Origin: Piscirickettsiaceae bacterium CG07_land_8_20_14_0_80_44_28
Lineage (GTDB): Bacteria > Pseudomonadota > Gammaproteobacteria > Thiomicrospirales > Thiomicrospiraceae
NCBI GenBank assembly: GCA_002779995.1
Contig: PEWX01000034.1
Location: 1-39,471, forward strand
DNA: 39,471 nucleotides
Direction of reading: 5' to 3'
This document shows, one piece after another, positions 28,201-38,264 of this stretch. Position 1 is the stretch's first letter. Each line of letters starts with the position of its first letter. Position numbers and translations under genes: made by a program. The notes below the pieces were generated by a model. It was not told where the DNA came from and made no database searches. It worked only from the letters and a program-made list of their open reading frames with translations.

Positions 28201-30585
28201 CTAAAAGTTTAATTTTTGGTTTAAGAATTCTTTAAAGGGTGTTCCCACAGAACTGAGGCCTTTGAATTCGATTGTATATTGGAGGTTGTAATTATACAGA
28301 CCCTCTAAAAGTTTTGTTTCTTTTAGCGATATTTCCGATGCCCAGCAACAATCGTCGTATCTTAAGGCGGTCTGAGTTTCTTTTTTGATGTTTTGGGTAA
28401 AGTTGTAATTGATATAGCTGCCAACCGACCAATGAGGGGTCATTTGCCAGTGTAATCCTGCGGTCAAATCTTCGTTTTCACCGGGTTGGTTGCGAAGGGA
28501 TAAGGTATGTGTCGATAAAAAAGTAACTTGACGATTAATGTTGAGCTTTAAACGGCTGTTTGATTGAGTAATGCCAAAATTGCTTTCATTGAGCTGTGCA
28601 GTGGATGCAATTTGTATCGGACCCGTTTGAACGCCCAGTTTAACAAAGAAGTCAGAGCGTTTATGCGTATTGTGATCCAGTTCAGTCGGGCTACCAAACA
28701 AGCTCACTTTTCGATCGGCTAAATAGTGGATTTGTCCGGCGCCTGCTTCTGCAAAAGGCCGGCCGTCGGCCAATAAAAATCGTGTGGTTAAGGCCGCTGC
28801 GATTTGGTTGCTGTCCCCAAATCGATCTTGGCCGCTATAGCGGTTAAGGGCAAAAAGGTTGCTAAAATCTAAACTGCTGGCAGCCGTATCGAATAAAGGC
28901 TGTTGATCTTGTGCTTGATAAGGCACATAAAGATACTGAATATCCGGTTCCAGCGTTTGAATCATTTCGGTGTCGCCGAACGAAAATTCCCGTTCAAAAA
29001 CCAAGCCGCCGTGCATCACAAATTGCGGGATTTGCAACGGCGGAATCGATTCCGGATCGGGTAAGGCATCGTTGGCTTGGAGGGTGTAATTGACTTGGTT
29101 TGCAATCAATTCGGTCTTAAATTGACCAAAAGGCCTTTGAACTTGATAGCGTACACTGGGGGAAATGACGGTTCTTTGCCCTTCCGGTTTATGATGTCCG
29201 GCAGCGGTAATTTGAAATTCAGTCGCCTCCGTTGCAAGGTTAAACGAGACGTTTTGCCAGTTTTCAGCTTCTATGGGGTGAAAGTAATTTACCGCTAAGT
29301 GGGGGCGTTTTTCATAGTTATAGGGCGCATCCTCACGCAGTCGTAAATAATCAAACAGCTCCATGCTGGCCTGAAGGTTTTGCTGTTGGTATTCGAGGAG
29401 GGCGGTTCTTTGGGTAAAACTCACGGTATCCAAGGCGGGTTCGACCGGAATATCGGCAAAAAAGAATTTGTCTGAGACCTGGTGCCAATTGATTTGGCTA
29501 CTCAGTCCCGGTGCCCAGCGTTGTTGTGCAACGAGTTTTGCTCGCCAACGTTGTGAAACCGGCGCTTGATAAACTATTTCTTTTTGACTATTTACATAGC
29601 TCAAGCCATCTTGTTGCGTGACTTTATCTTCGAGTCCGGTCAGTGTTAGCTCGGCAGAATGCTTCGGTTGTAGATAGCGGAACTCGTTTTCGATAACCCA
29701 ACCGCGATCTTGCATTTTCAGTATGCTGAGGGTGTCATCCATATTCTCTGCAATATTAAAATAATAAGGAATATTGACATAGACTTCGCCCGATCTATCC
29801 GGGTGAAGAATGGATTTGTAACTGCCAAACGTTGGGAAAAGTAAGCCGCTGGCACGTTTTTCCATAGAAAAATTAATGTAGGGGGTGTAAAACACCGGCA
29901 GTTGATGGAAATAGAGAAGGGTGTGATAGCCATAAATGCGTTTTTCTTGGTTGTTGATTTTCAGTTGGTTGAAGCGCAATTCCCAGTCGAGCGTTTGTGC
30001 CGATTTTGTGGTTTTTTCGCGGGTTTGCCAGAGCGTTGTAACGAGTGGGCAAGTGGTGTAAGACGCCTGGTCAAGGGTGCTGATTTGTTGAGCTTGATTG
30101 ATATCAATGGTATTTGCTGTTCCATGCGCCCGAGTGTCGGCAAATTGATAGCGCGCATTTTGCAGTTTGGCGGTATGTTGGCGTTCGTCTAACCAAATAT
30201 GATCGCTCGTCATCAATATCGAAGCACGGTGAAGTTGGACAGAACCAAAGGCCTCTGCTGTTTGGGTTTCACGGTTTAAGGTTGCTTGATCGGCAAAAAC
30301 CACCAGGCCTGGCTGTTTTATGGCCACATTGCCGGTGAGATGATATTGTAATGGATCCGGCTGTTGCAACTGATTAGCACTGACATGGGATTGGCTAGTC
30401 TCTGCCGGAATACCGGTGCGAGGGACGATCCAGTCAGGCTGGCAAGCTGGGCTGCTGCTAAGCCGGAAGGATAAACTGTCGATGGCTTCAGACGCAAAGG
30501 TGTTGCTAGCCACTATTCCGATTAACGAAACAGTCAAAGCCAACGAATAAATGGTGCGCTTGAGCCGCTTGAACAGTCTTATCAT
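28201..30585 (-). CDS. lptD: LPS-assembly outer membrane protein LptD
   Basis: LptD is the outer-membrane barrel that, with LptE, inserts lipopolysaccharide into the outer leaflet. The 794-residue protein has a signal peptide (about 1-31), a periplasmic OstA/LptA-like domain (about 60-200, with AFGSVQLHRASILMTSDHIWL) and a long C-terminal beta-barrel ending in an aromatic-containing strand. Exactly four cysteines are present, in PACQPDW, TTCPLV and DDCCW. This matches the four-cysteine arrangement that forms two disulfides in E. coli. One exact palindrome copy lies in the gene, encoding QPGL. It diverges from amgK. Confidence 0.95.
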   Translation of the reverse strand: MIRLFKRLKRTIYSLALTVSLIGIVASNTFASEAIDSLSFRLSSSPACQPDWIVPRTGIPAETSQSHVSANQLQQPDPLQYHLTGNVAIKQPGLVVFADQATLNRETQTAEAFGSVQLHRASILMTSDHIWLDERQHTAKLQNARYQFADTRAHGTANTIDINQAQQISTLDQASYTTCPLVTTLWQTREKTTKSAQTLDWELRFNQLKINNQEKRIYGYHTLLYFHQLPVFYTPYINFSMEKRASGLLFPTFGSYKSILHPDRSGEVYVNIPYYFNIAENMDDTLSILKMQDRGWVIENEFRYLQPKHSAELTLTGLEDKVTQQDGLSYVNSQKEIVYQAPVSQRWRAKLVAQQRWAPGLSSQINWHQVSDKFFFADIPVEPALDTVSFTQRTALLEYQQQNLQASMELFDYLRLREDAPYNYEKRPHLAVNYFHPIEAENWQNVSFNLATEATEFQITAAGHHKPEGQRTVISPSVRYQVQRPFGQFKTELIANQVNYTLQANDALPDPESIPPLQIPQFVMHGGLVFEREFSFGDTEMIQTLEPDIQYLYVPYQAQDQQPLFDTAASSLDFSNLFALNRYSGQDRFGDSNQIAAALTTRFLLADGRPFAEAGAGQIHYLADRKVSLFGSPTELDHNTHKRSDFFVKLGVQTGPIQIASTAQLNESNFGITQSNSRLKLNINRQVTFLSTHTLSLRNQPGENEDLTAGLHWQMTPHWSVGSYINYNFTQNIKKETQTALRYDDCCWASEISLKETKLLEGLYNYNLQYTIEFKGLSSVGTPFKEFLNQKLNF
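30304..30313. repeat. CCAGGCCTGG palindrome, copy 5 (in lptD)
   Basis: Exact copy with CA...C flanks on the plus strand. On the lptD coding strand it reads CAG CCA GGC CTG GTG, encoding QPGLV. Confidence 0.9.
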
Positions 30586-30668
30586 TTTGCCTGTTGGTCA
30601 GTTAGATTTCTAAATCGGCCATTTTAACCGAAACGATTCTGGCAAGCAGGTTAGAATCGAAAAAAACC

Positions 30669-30697
30669 TTAAGACGATTGAATTCCTAAAGTAAAAT
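30669..30697 (+). promoter_or_regulatory. Possible promoter for amgK-murU
   Basis: TTAAGA (30669-30674), a 17-bp spacer and TAAAAT (30692-30697) lie about 32 nt before the amgK start, in the 144-bp divergent lptD/amgK region. On the minus strand I saw no clear sigma-E pair for lptD. Confidence 0.4.
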
Positions 30698-30729
30698 AGC
30701 CGCCATGACTTTACAGATCGGACATTAGC

Positions 30730-32432
<1,703 letters not shown>

Positions 32433-32455
32433 TTGTTTTAGTGAAAGGAAAAAAT

Positions 32456-32722
32456 ATGAGTCATAAGCATAAAGTGTTATTAGAAAAAGTCTTTGCACAC
32501 CCGATGGTCAGCAATATTGATTGGAAGAAGTTGGTCGCAGCCCTTGAACATTATGGCGCAACCATTGATGTGTCGAATGCCAACCGTGCGCATATTCTGA
32601 TAAAGGATCAAGCGTTAACACTTGGATTGCCCCATCACGGCCATGAGTTGGCCAATAAGGAAGAAGTGACCAAGTTACGTCACTTTTTGGAGTCGGTTCA
32701 ACTAACCCCCGACAGTTTGTGA
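32456..32722 (+). CDS. HicA-like small protein, orphan
   Basis: An 88-residue protein resembling the HicA/YcfA mRNA-interferase family: short, basic, with IDWKKLVAALEHYGATID (dsRBD-like helix) then NRAHILIKDQ, which aligns with the GSH-type histidine region of HicA, and a C-terminal histidine-rich LPHHGHE. No HicB antitoxin ORF lies beside it; the neighbours are murU and yaaA. AAAGGA lies about 6 nt before the chosen ATG (an upstream GTG at 32441 would swallow it). Related orphan proteins occur in many proteobacterial genomes, so toxicity should not be assumed. Confidence 0.7.
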   Translation: MSHKHKVLLEKVFAHPMVSNIDWKKLVAALEHYGATIDVSNANRAHILIKDQALTLGLPHHGHELANKEEVTKLRHFLESVQLTPDSL

Positions 32723-32728
32723 GTTATT

Positions 32729-33502
32729 ATGTTGTTATTGATTTCTCCTGCCAAAGCACTGGATGAAACACCGGCTCCATCAACCGTCCCCGTTTCACAA
32801 GCGGCGTTTTTAACGCAATCCAAACAATTAATTTCTGTGTTACAGCAGTTTGGCCCGGTTGATATTAAAATGCTGATGGGGTTGAGTGATAAATTGGCAG
32901 AGCTCAATTATGAGCGGTTTCAACAATGGCAACTTCCCTTTGACCCTATGCATGCCAAACAAGCCCTGTTTTTGTTTAAAGGGGATGTTTATCAAGGGAT
33001 TGATGCGCCCAGCTTAGCGGGCGATGCATTGGATTATTGTCAAAACCATTTGCGGATTTTATCGGGGCTGTATGGGCTTCTAAAACCTCTGGATGCGATT
33101 TTGCCTTATCGCTTGGAGATGGGCACCGCTTTAAAGACGCCTAAAGGCAAAAACCTTTATACCTTTTGGGGGTCGCAACTAACAGATGCGCTGAATCAAC
33201 AGCTGGCTGAAGCATCCGGCCGTTGGGTGGTGAACCTTGCCTCAAATGAATATTTTAAAGCCATTCAACCTAAGTTGTTGCAAGCAAAAGTGGTGACGCC
33301 GCAATTTAAAGAATGGAAAAATGGACGCTATAAAATCATTAGTTTTTATGCCAAACGCGCGCGTGGGTTGATGGCTCGCTATGCTGCGGTTAATCAGTTG
33401 ACAGATCCTGAAGCATTAAAATATTTTGATTGGGAAGGCTATCAGTTTGCCGCTGATTTATCGTCTGAACAAAACTGGGTGTTTACCCGCAAGCAAGCTT
33501 GA
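32729..33502 (+). CDS. yaaA: Peroxide stress protein YaaA (DUF328/UPF0246)
   Basis: In E. coli YaaA lowers free iron and protects DNA during hydrogen peroxide stress; its chemistry is unclear, although it binds DNA through a helix-hairpin-helix. The 257-residue protein opens [13 protein letters not shown] and has the family [31 protein letters not shown] and [10 protein letters not shown] blocks. It is 6 nt after the HicA-like gene. A palindrome copy begins 6 nt after its stop. Confidence 0.94.
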   Translation: MLLLISPAKALDETPAPSTVPVSQAAFLTQSKQLISVLQQFGPVDIKMLMGLSDKLAELNYERFQQWQLPFDPMHAKQALFLFKGDVYQGIDAPSLAGDALDYCQNHLRILSGLYGLLKPLDAILPYRLEMGTALKTPKGKNLYTFWGSQLTDALNQQLAEASGRWVVNLASNEYFKAIQPKLLQAKVVTPQFKEWKNGRYKIISFYAKRARGLMARYAAVNQLTDPEALKYFDWEGYQFAADLSSEQNWVFTRKQA

Positions 33503-33508
33503 AAACCA

Positions 33509-33518
33509 CCAGGCCTGG
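33509..33518. repeat. CCAGGCCTGG palindrome, copy 7 (yaaA-ribF gap)
   Basis: Exact copy with CA...C flanks, 6 nt after the yaaA stop. AAAA-type sequence on the left and ATTTTA on the right make a weak terminator-like fold. It occupies the minus-35 position relative to a TATAAT at 33531. Confidence 0.9.
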
Positions 33519-33530
33519 CTGATTTTAGGC

Positions 33531-33536
33531 TATAAT
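33531..33536 (+). promoter_or_regulatory. Possible minus-10 element for ribF
   Basis: A perfect TATAAT lies 28 nt before the ribF ATG. The expected minus-35 window (33508-33513) is the palindrome, not a TTGACA-like hexamer, so promoter activity is uncertain. Confidence 0.35.
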
Positions 33537-33563
33537 TCAGCATTTAATTGATTCTTAGAAACC

Positions 33564-34505
33564 ATGAAACTCATTCGCGGCTTACATAATTTAGCCTCTC
33601 ACCAATCCGATTTTACACAAGGTTGTGTTTTAACCATCGGTAATTTTGATGGCGTCCATTTGGGACATAGAGCAATCCTAAACCAAGTACATCAATTAGC
33701 AAAGGACAAGCAGCTGCCTTCCGTGGTTATGGTATTTGAGCCCTTGCCGATAGAGTATTTCTCGCCACAGAAGGCTCCGGTGCGGTTGATGAACTTGCGG
33801 GAAAAACTGGCCGCTTTTCAGGCTACATTGATTGACTATGTGCTGGTCTGTCGATTTAACGCGGCTTTTGCTAATCTAACGGCCGAACAATTTGTGCAAA
33901 CGGTGCTGCACCGAGGTTTGAATATCAAGCAGATTGTGGTTGGAGATGACTTTCGTTTTGGTAAAAACCGTCAAGGTAACTTTAGATTTTTGCAGCAGCA
34001 AGGCCTGCAACTGGGGTTTGAAACTGAGGATTTGACAACTTTTCAAATGGATGATGACAGAGTCAGTAGTACTCGAATTCGTCAGGCGCTGAGTCAACAA
34101 GATTTGTTAACGGCCAGCCGGTTGCTGGGGGCGCCTTTTGCCTTTCAAGGGCGAGTGATTCATGGAAAAAAGCTGGGGCGCCAAATTGGTTTTCGCACTT
34201 TAAATCTCAACCCAAAACGCATTCAAATGCCCTTGACAGGCGTTTATAGTGTTTGTGTCTCCGGTTTGGCGGAAACCGATTGGCCGGGGATTGCCAATAT
34301 TGGTATTCGTCCAACCGTAGATGGCCATCGTCCTTCCGTTGAGGTGCATTTGTTTAACTGGCAAAAGGATGTGTATGGTGCTCATATTGGCGTTAAAATA
34401 TTAGAATTTATTCGTCCGGAAATGAAGTTTGATGGGCTTGATGCTTTAAAAGCCCAAATCGAAAAAGATGTGTTGGTGGCTCAGCGCCATCATGGTTTGC
34501 GATAG
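33564..34505 (+). CDS. ribF: Bifunctional riboflavin kinase / FAD synthetase
   Basis: RibF makes FMN and then FAD from riboflavin. In the 313-residue protein the N-terminal adenylyltransferase has LTIGNFDGVHLGHRAIL and the later VSSTRIR. The C-terminal kinase has GRVIHGKKLGRQIGF followed by RTLN, where most homologues have PTAN; the Thr and Asn are kept but Pro and Ala are changed. Then come GVYSV, NIGIRPTV and VEVHLF. It is upstream of ileS-lspA, the conserved order, but separated from ileS by a repeat element. Confidence 0.95.
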   Translation: MKLIRGLHNLASHQSDFTQGCVLTIGNFDGVHLGHRAILNQVHQLAKDKQLPSVVMVFEPLPIEYFSPQKAPVRLMNLREKLAAFQATLIDYVLVCRFNAAFANLTAEQFVQTVLHRGLNIKQIVVGDDFRFGKNRQGNFRFLQQQGLQLGFETEDLTTFQMDDDRVSSTRIRQALSQQDLLTASRLLGAPFAFQGRVIHGKKLGRQIGFRTLNLNPKRIQMPLTGVYSVCVSGLAETDWPGIANIGIRPTVDGHRPSVEVHLFNWQKDVYGAHIGVKILEFIRPEMKFDGLDALKAQIEKDVLVAQRHHGLR

Positions 34506-34530
34506 CGCCTAGCCGAAAAAAGATTGTATT

Positions 34531-34613
34531 AGAAAGACCTTTGCACGAGATGGCGTCACCCATGAAAATGGTAAAAGTTTTTTATCGCGCCCACTGATAA
34601 AAAGGTCTCTTAG
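34531..34613. repeat. Short inverted-repeat element B (MITE-like)
   Basis: An element of about 83 bp fills most of the ribF-ileS gap. The left end reads AGAAAGACCTTTGC and the right end is the complement of CTAAGAGACCTTT. The left 21 bp (34535-34555) match 14005-14025 of element A, in reverse, at 19 of 21 positions. It has no ORF. It may be a miniature transposable element or a solo-end remnant. Confidence 0.55.
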
Positions 34614-34646
34614 AATTTAACCTGACTTGATGAAAAAGTGAATGAT

Positions 34647-37475
34647 ATGACCACAGATTATAAAAAAACGCTAAACCTCCCAAACACAGACTTTCCGATG
34701 CGTGGTAATTTGCCCAATCGGGAACCCAAGCAAGTCGCTGCTTGGCAGCAGCAAAAATTGTATCAATCCGTCCGTAAAGCCATGAAAGGGCGTCCAAAGT
34801 TTATTTTGCACGATGGCCCGCCTTATGCGAATGGCAATATTCATATTGGCCATGCGGTCAATAAAGTCTTAAAAGATATGATTGTCAAATCCAAAGGGTT
34901 GAGTGGTTATGATGCGCCTTTTGTGCCGGGTTGGGATTGTCATGGATTACCCATCGAGCTCAATGTCGAAAAGAAAAAAGGCAAGGTGGGGCAAAAAATT
35001 GATGCGACAGCCTTCCGTCAAGCCTGTCGTGATTACGCGCAAACTCAGGTCGATCAGCAGATGGCTGATTTTCAACGCTTGGGGGTGATGGCTGACTGGG
35101 AGCAACCTTATCTTACTAAAGATTACCAATATGAAGCCAATGAAATACGCGCCTTGGCAAAATTGATTGAACAAGGCCATTTGGTCAAAGGGACTAAGCC
35201 GGTTTATTGGAGTGTGGGCGGGCATTCTGCTTTAGCAGAAGCCGAAGTGGAATATGAAAATAAACGTTCCCATGCTATAGCCGTGCGATTTAATGTCATG
35301 GATGAAAAGGCCTTTTTTGAACGGTGTCATCATCTGGAATCTCATTTGGGAGAAGGTCCCTTGTCGGTGGTGATTTGGACCACCACGCCTTGGACCTTGC
35401 CGGCTAACCAGGCTGTGGCCATTCATCCGGATTTAGAATATTCAGTGGTACAGGTTCAAGGTGAACAGGGGCCGGAAAGACTGTTCGTCGCCGAAGCCTT
35501 GTTAAAAGATACCATGGATAAGTGGGGCTTTGAGAGCTATCAAGTGATCGCTTATGGTCGAGGCGATCAGTTTGAATTAATTCGGTTAAATCATCCTTTT
35601 TATGAGAGGATTGTGCCGATTGTTTTAGGCGATCATGTCACCACGGATGCCGGTACGGGCTGTGTTCATACCGCGCCGGGTCATGGTCAAGAAGATTATG
35701 TGGTGGGTTTGAAATATGATTTAGAAGTCGATTGTCCGGTTGATGGTTATGGCAATTTTGTTGAAGGAACCCCCATTTTTGAAGGTGAAAATGTACTGAA
35801 AGCGGATGAGCATGTGATAGCGGTGCTGATGGAGCATCAGGCTTTAGTCCATCATGAAGCCATCGTTCACAGTTATCCGCATTGTTGGCGTACCAAAACG
35901 CCGTTGATTTTCCGTGCCACACCACAGTGGTTTATTAGTATGACCGAATCGGGTTTAAGAGATAAGGCGATGGCGGCAATCCAACAAGTGCGTTGGGTGC
36001 CGGAATGGGGACAGTCCCGAATTGAAAGTATGATTGAAGGCCGTCCGGATTGGTGTATCTCTCGGCAAAGATTTTGGGGGGTGCCGATTCCGATTTTTGT
36101 GCATAAAGCCACGGGGACGATGCACCCAAATACTGTCGATATGATGGAGCAGGTGGCCGGTTTGGTTGAAAAAGATTCCATTGACGCTTGGTATGACCTC
36201 GATCCGAAAAGCTTTTTGGGGGGGGATGCCGATGACTATGAAAAGGTCACCGATATTTTGGATGTGTGGTTTGATTCGGGCATTTCCCACTTTGCGGTGT
36301 TGGATCAACGTGCGGAATTAGCTTGCCCTGCCGATTTGTATCTGGAAGGGTCTGATCAGCATCGCGGTTGGTTCCAGTCTTCACTATTGACCCGGTTAGC
36401 GATTCAGGGTCAAGCGCCCTATAAACAAGTTTTAACGCATGGGTTTACCGTTGATAAAGACGGTAAAAAAATGTCGAAATCACTCGGCAATGTGGTTGCG
36501 CCCCAAGATATTGCCAATAAGTATGGAGCCGATATTTTGCGGTTATGGATTGCAGCGGCGGATTACCGATATGAAATGACGGTATCGGATGAAATTATCA
36601 GTCGTACCGCAGATGCGTATCGACGTATTCGCAATACATCACGCTTCTTACTGGCGAACCTGAATGGTTTTGACCCAAAAGTCGATGCGGTGTCGTATGA
36701 CAAGATGTTGCCACTGGATCAGTGGGCGGTCGGTCAAGCGGCAAAAATCCAGCAAGAAGTGGAGGCTGGCTATGAGTCCTATCATTTCAATACCATCTAT
36801 CAAGTGGTGACACACTTCTGTTCAGTCGAACTGGGCGCTTTTTATCTGGATGTCATTAAGGATCGCCAGTACACCTGTAAAGCGGACAGTTTGCCGAGAC
36901 GTTCGGCGCAAACCGCCTTGTATCACATTGTGGAAGCTTTGACACGATGGATTGCCCCCATTCTGAGTTTTACCGCCGAAGAAATTTGGCAAAGCTTACC
37001 GGGAGAACATGACGCATCAGTGTTTACTGCGCAATGGTATCCGGGTTTGACTCGATTAGACGAAGACAAGCCTATGAATTCGGCTTTTTGGCAAGATATT
37101 ATGACAGTCCGTTCTGCTGTATTGAAGCAATTGGAAGCCTGCCGGAATGAAGGGATGGTAAAAGGTTCTCTGACAGCAAAAGTGACCTTGTTTGCCGAGT
37201 CACCTTGGTTAGAAAAGCTAGAAGCCTTAAAACAAGAACTGCGTTTTGTTTTGATTACTTCGTTTGCGGAGGTCAAACCGCTCAGTGAAAAATCCTCAGC
37301 CGCATTGGCTTCCGAGTTGGATGGCTTGTGGTTGGCGGTAGAAGCGGTCACTGAGCCAAAATGTGGTCGGTGTTGGCATCATCATCAAGAAGTCGGTCAC
37401 TTGAATGATGAAGGCTTGTGTCAGCGTTGCATGGATAACGTTTATGGTGACGGTGAAACCCGAAATTTTGCTTAA
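34647..37475 (+). CDS. ileS: Isoleucyl-tRNA synthetase
   Basis: This class I synthetase charges tRNA-Ile. The 942-residue protein opens [19 protein letters not shown], then HIGH-type [12 protein letters not shown] near residue 56. The CP1 editing domain (about 190-400) includes [26 protein letters not shown] lies near residue 605, and the C-terminal zinc finger has CGRC and CQRC pairs. I prefer the ATG at 34647 over the GTG at 34638 by alignment with E. coli; neither has a strong Shine-Dalgarno. It is followed by a palindromic terminator and lspA. Confidence 0.97.
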   Translation: MTTDYKKTLNLPNTDFPMRGNLPNREPKQVAAWQQQKLYQSVRKAMKGRPKFILHDGPPYANGNIHIGHAVNKVLKDMIVKSKGLSGYDAPFVPGWDCHGLPIELNVEKKKGKVGQKIDATAFRQACRDYAQTQVDQQMADFQRLGVMADWEQPYLTKDYQYEANEIRALAKLIEQGHLVKGTKPVYWSVGGHSALAEAEVEYENKRSHAIAVRFNVMDEKAFFERCHHLESHLGEGPLSVVIWTTTPWTLPANQAVAIHPDLEYSVVQVQGEQGPERLFVAEALLKDTMDKWGFESYQVIAYGRGDQFELIRLNHPFYERIVPIVLGDHVTTDAGTGCVHTAPGHGQEDYVVGLKYDLEVDCPVDGYGNFVEGTPIFEGENVLKADEHVIAVLMEHQALVHHEAIVHSYPHCWRTKTPLIFRATPQWFISMTESGLRDKAMAAIQQVRWVPEWGQSRIESMIEGRPDWCISRQRFWGVPIPIFVHKATGTMHPNTVDMMEQVAGLVEKDSIDAWYDLDPKSFLGGDADDYEKVTDILDVWFDSGISHFAVLDQRAELACPADLYLEGSDQHRGWFQSSLLTRLAIQGQAPYKQVLTHGFTVDKDGKKMSKSLGNVVAPQDIANKYGADILRLWIAAADYRYEMTVSDEIISRTADAYRRIRNTSRFLLANLNGFDPKVDAVSYDKMLPLDQWAVGQAAKIQQEVEAGYESYHFNTIYQVVTHFCSVELGAFYLDVIKDRQYTCKADSLPRRSAQTALYHIVEALTRWIAPILSFTAEEIWQSLPGEHDASVFTAQWYPGLTRLDEDKPMNSAFWQDIMTVRSAVLKQLEACRNEGMVKGSLTAKVTLFAESPWLEKLEALKQELRFVLITSFAEVKPLSEKSSAALASELDGLWLAVEAVTEPKCGRCWHHHQEVGHLNDEGLCQRCMDNVYGDGETRNFA

Positions 37476-37476
37476 A

Positions 37477-37497
37477 ATCACCAGGCCTGGTGGTTTT
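37477..37497 (+). terminator. Palindromic terminator after ileS
   Basis: CACCAGG pairs with CCTGGTG, extended by A/T pairs and one G-U to about 12 bp and ending in a T-run (TGGTTTTT). The central CCAGGCCTGG is a copy of the window-wide palindrome. It lies 5 nt after the ileS stop. Confidence 0.6.
37481..37490. repeat. CCAGGCCTGG palindrome, copy 8 (ileS-lspA gap)
   Basis: Exact copy, 5 nt after the ileS stop, symmetrically flanked by CA and TG. Confidence 0.9.
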
Positions 37498-37529
37498 TAA
37501 GCATTTTTATTGGTGTATCCCCCTTTTAC

Positions 37530-37539
37530 AAAGGTCTCG
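37530..37539. repeat. Solo GAGACCTTTG-type end upstream of lspA
   Basis: AAAGGTCTCG, the complement of CGAGACCTTT, matches the ends of elements A and B and is followed inward by GTAAAAGGGGG on the minus strand. No partner end is visible, so it is at most a remnant. Confidence 0.3.
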
Positions 37540-37553
37540 AATAAAGGACGCTT

Positions 37554-38054
37554 ATGAACGTTTTTTCACAAACATCGCTTAAAACGGTGTGGTTAGCGAT
37601 TATATTATTGGTCGTTGATCAGTTGACCAAATATTGGGTTAATCAAACTTTGATTTTGGGTGAGCCCATTGCGATTATGCCATTTTTAAATTTTACCTTG
37701 GCGTATAACGATGGCGCAGCATTCAGTTTTTTAGCGGATATGGGAGGCTGGCAACGGTGGTTTTTTAGTGGTTTGGCTTTCGTTGTGGGGGCCGGCTTAC
37801 TGATTTGGTTGACTAAGCTTCCTAAGGCTTGGACGGTTGAAGTGGTGGGGATTAATTTGATTTTAAGTGGTGCCGTAGGAAATTTGATGGATCGTGTTCT
37901 TGCCGGGCGGGTAACGGACTTTATCGATTTCTATATTGGCAATTGGCATTATGCCACCTTTAATATTGCAGATATTGCCATTACGTTAGGGGCTGCGATG
38001 TTGCTATATGCTGAGTTTTGGTTAAAATCCCGTCAATCAAAAATCGCATCATAA
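37554..38054 (+). CDS. lspA: Lipoprotein signal peptidase (signal peptidase II)
   Basis: LspA cleaves signal peptides of diacylglyceryl-modified prolipoproteins in the inner membrane. The 166-residue protein has four membrane helices and both catalytic aspartate blocks: VGNLMDRVLAGRVTDFID and NWHYATFNIADIAI. A good AAAGGA site precedes the ATG. It ends the ribF-ileS-lspA run; ispH and fkpB, often next, are absent. Confidence 0.96.
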   Translation: MNVFSQTSLKTVWLAIILLVVDQLTKYWVNQTLILGEPIAIMPFLNFTLAYNDGAAFSFLADMGGWQRWFFSGLAFVVGAGLLIWLTKLPKAWTVEVVGINLILSGAVGNLMDRVLAGRVTDFIDFYIGNWHYATFNIADIAITLGAAMLLYAEFWLKSRQSKIAS

Positions 38055-38077
38055 AATAACAAGCCGGCAGGGTGTTG

Positions 38078-38187
38078 GCCCCCTATTTAGCTTGCAGCAG
38101 GGTTGTTGGATGCGATTGTTTTAATCGTCTTAATTGGTGGTTTAATTTCAATAAACGGCAATGCATTTTCCAAAATAGATAGGGGGC
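38078..38187. repeat. Inverted repeat GCCCCCTAT after lspA
   Basis: GCCCCCTAT (38078-38086) and ATAGGGGGC (38179-38187) are a perfect 9-bp inverted pair 92 bp apart, each next to A/T-rich sequence that continues the similarity imperfectly (TATTTAG versus TATCTATTTT). It could be a long-range hairpin or the ends of a tiny element. Confidence 0.4.
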
Positions 38188-38264
38188 AGAAAATTGGACA
38201 GGCTTTGTTTTGTGCTCTTGCCGCTTTGGATTTGTTAACATTAGGGTTTGGTCTGCTGTCTTAA
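38103..38264 (+). CDS. Possible small two-helix membrane protein
   Basis: This is an unrecognised 53-codon frame between lspA and mltB. The translation has two hydrophobic segments, LDAIVLIVLIGGLISI and ALFCALAALDLLTLGFGLLS, joined by a polar loop rich in Lys, Arg and Gln, so it would be a helical hairpin. The start would be TTG (38103 or 38106), with AGGG immediately in front, which is too close for good initiation. It overlaps the 3' end of mltB (opposite strand) by 24 nt and spans one arm of the inverted repeat. Amino-acid make-up is persuasive; initiation and length are not. Confidence 0.3.
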   Translation: MLDAIVLIVLIGGLISINGNAFSKIDRGQKIGQALFCALAALDLLTLGFGLLS

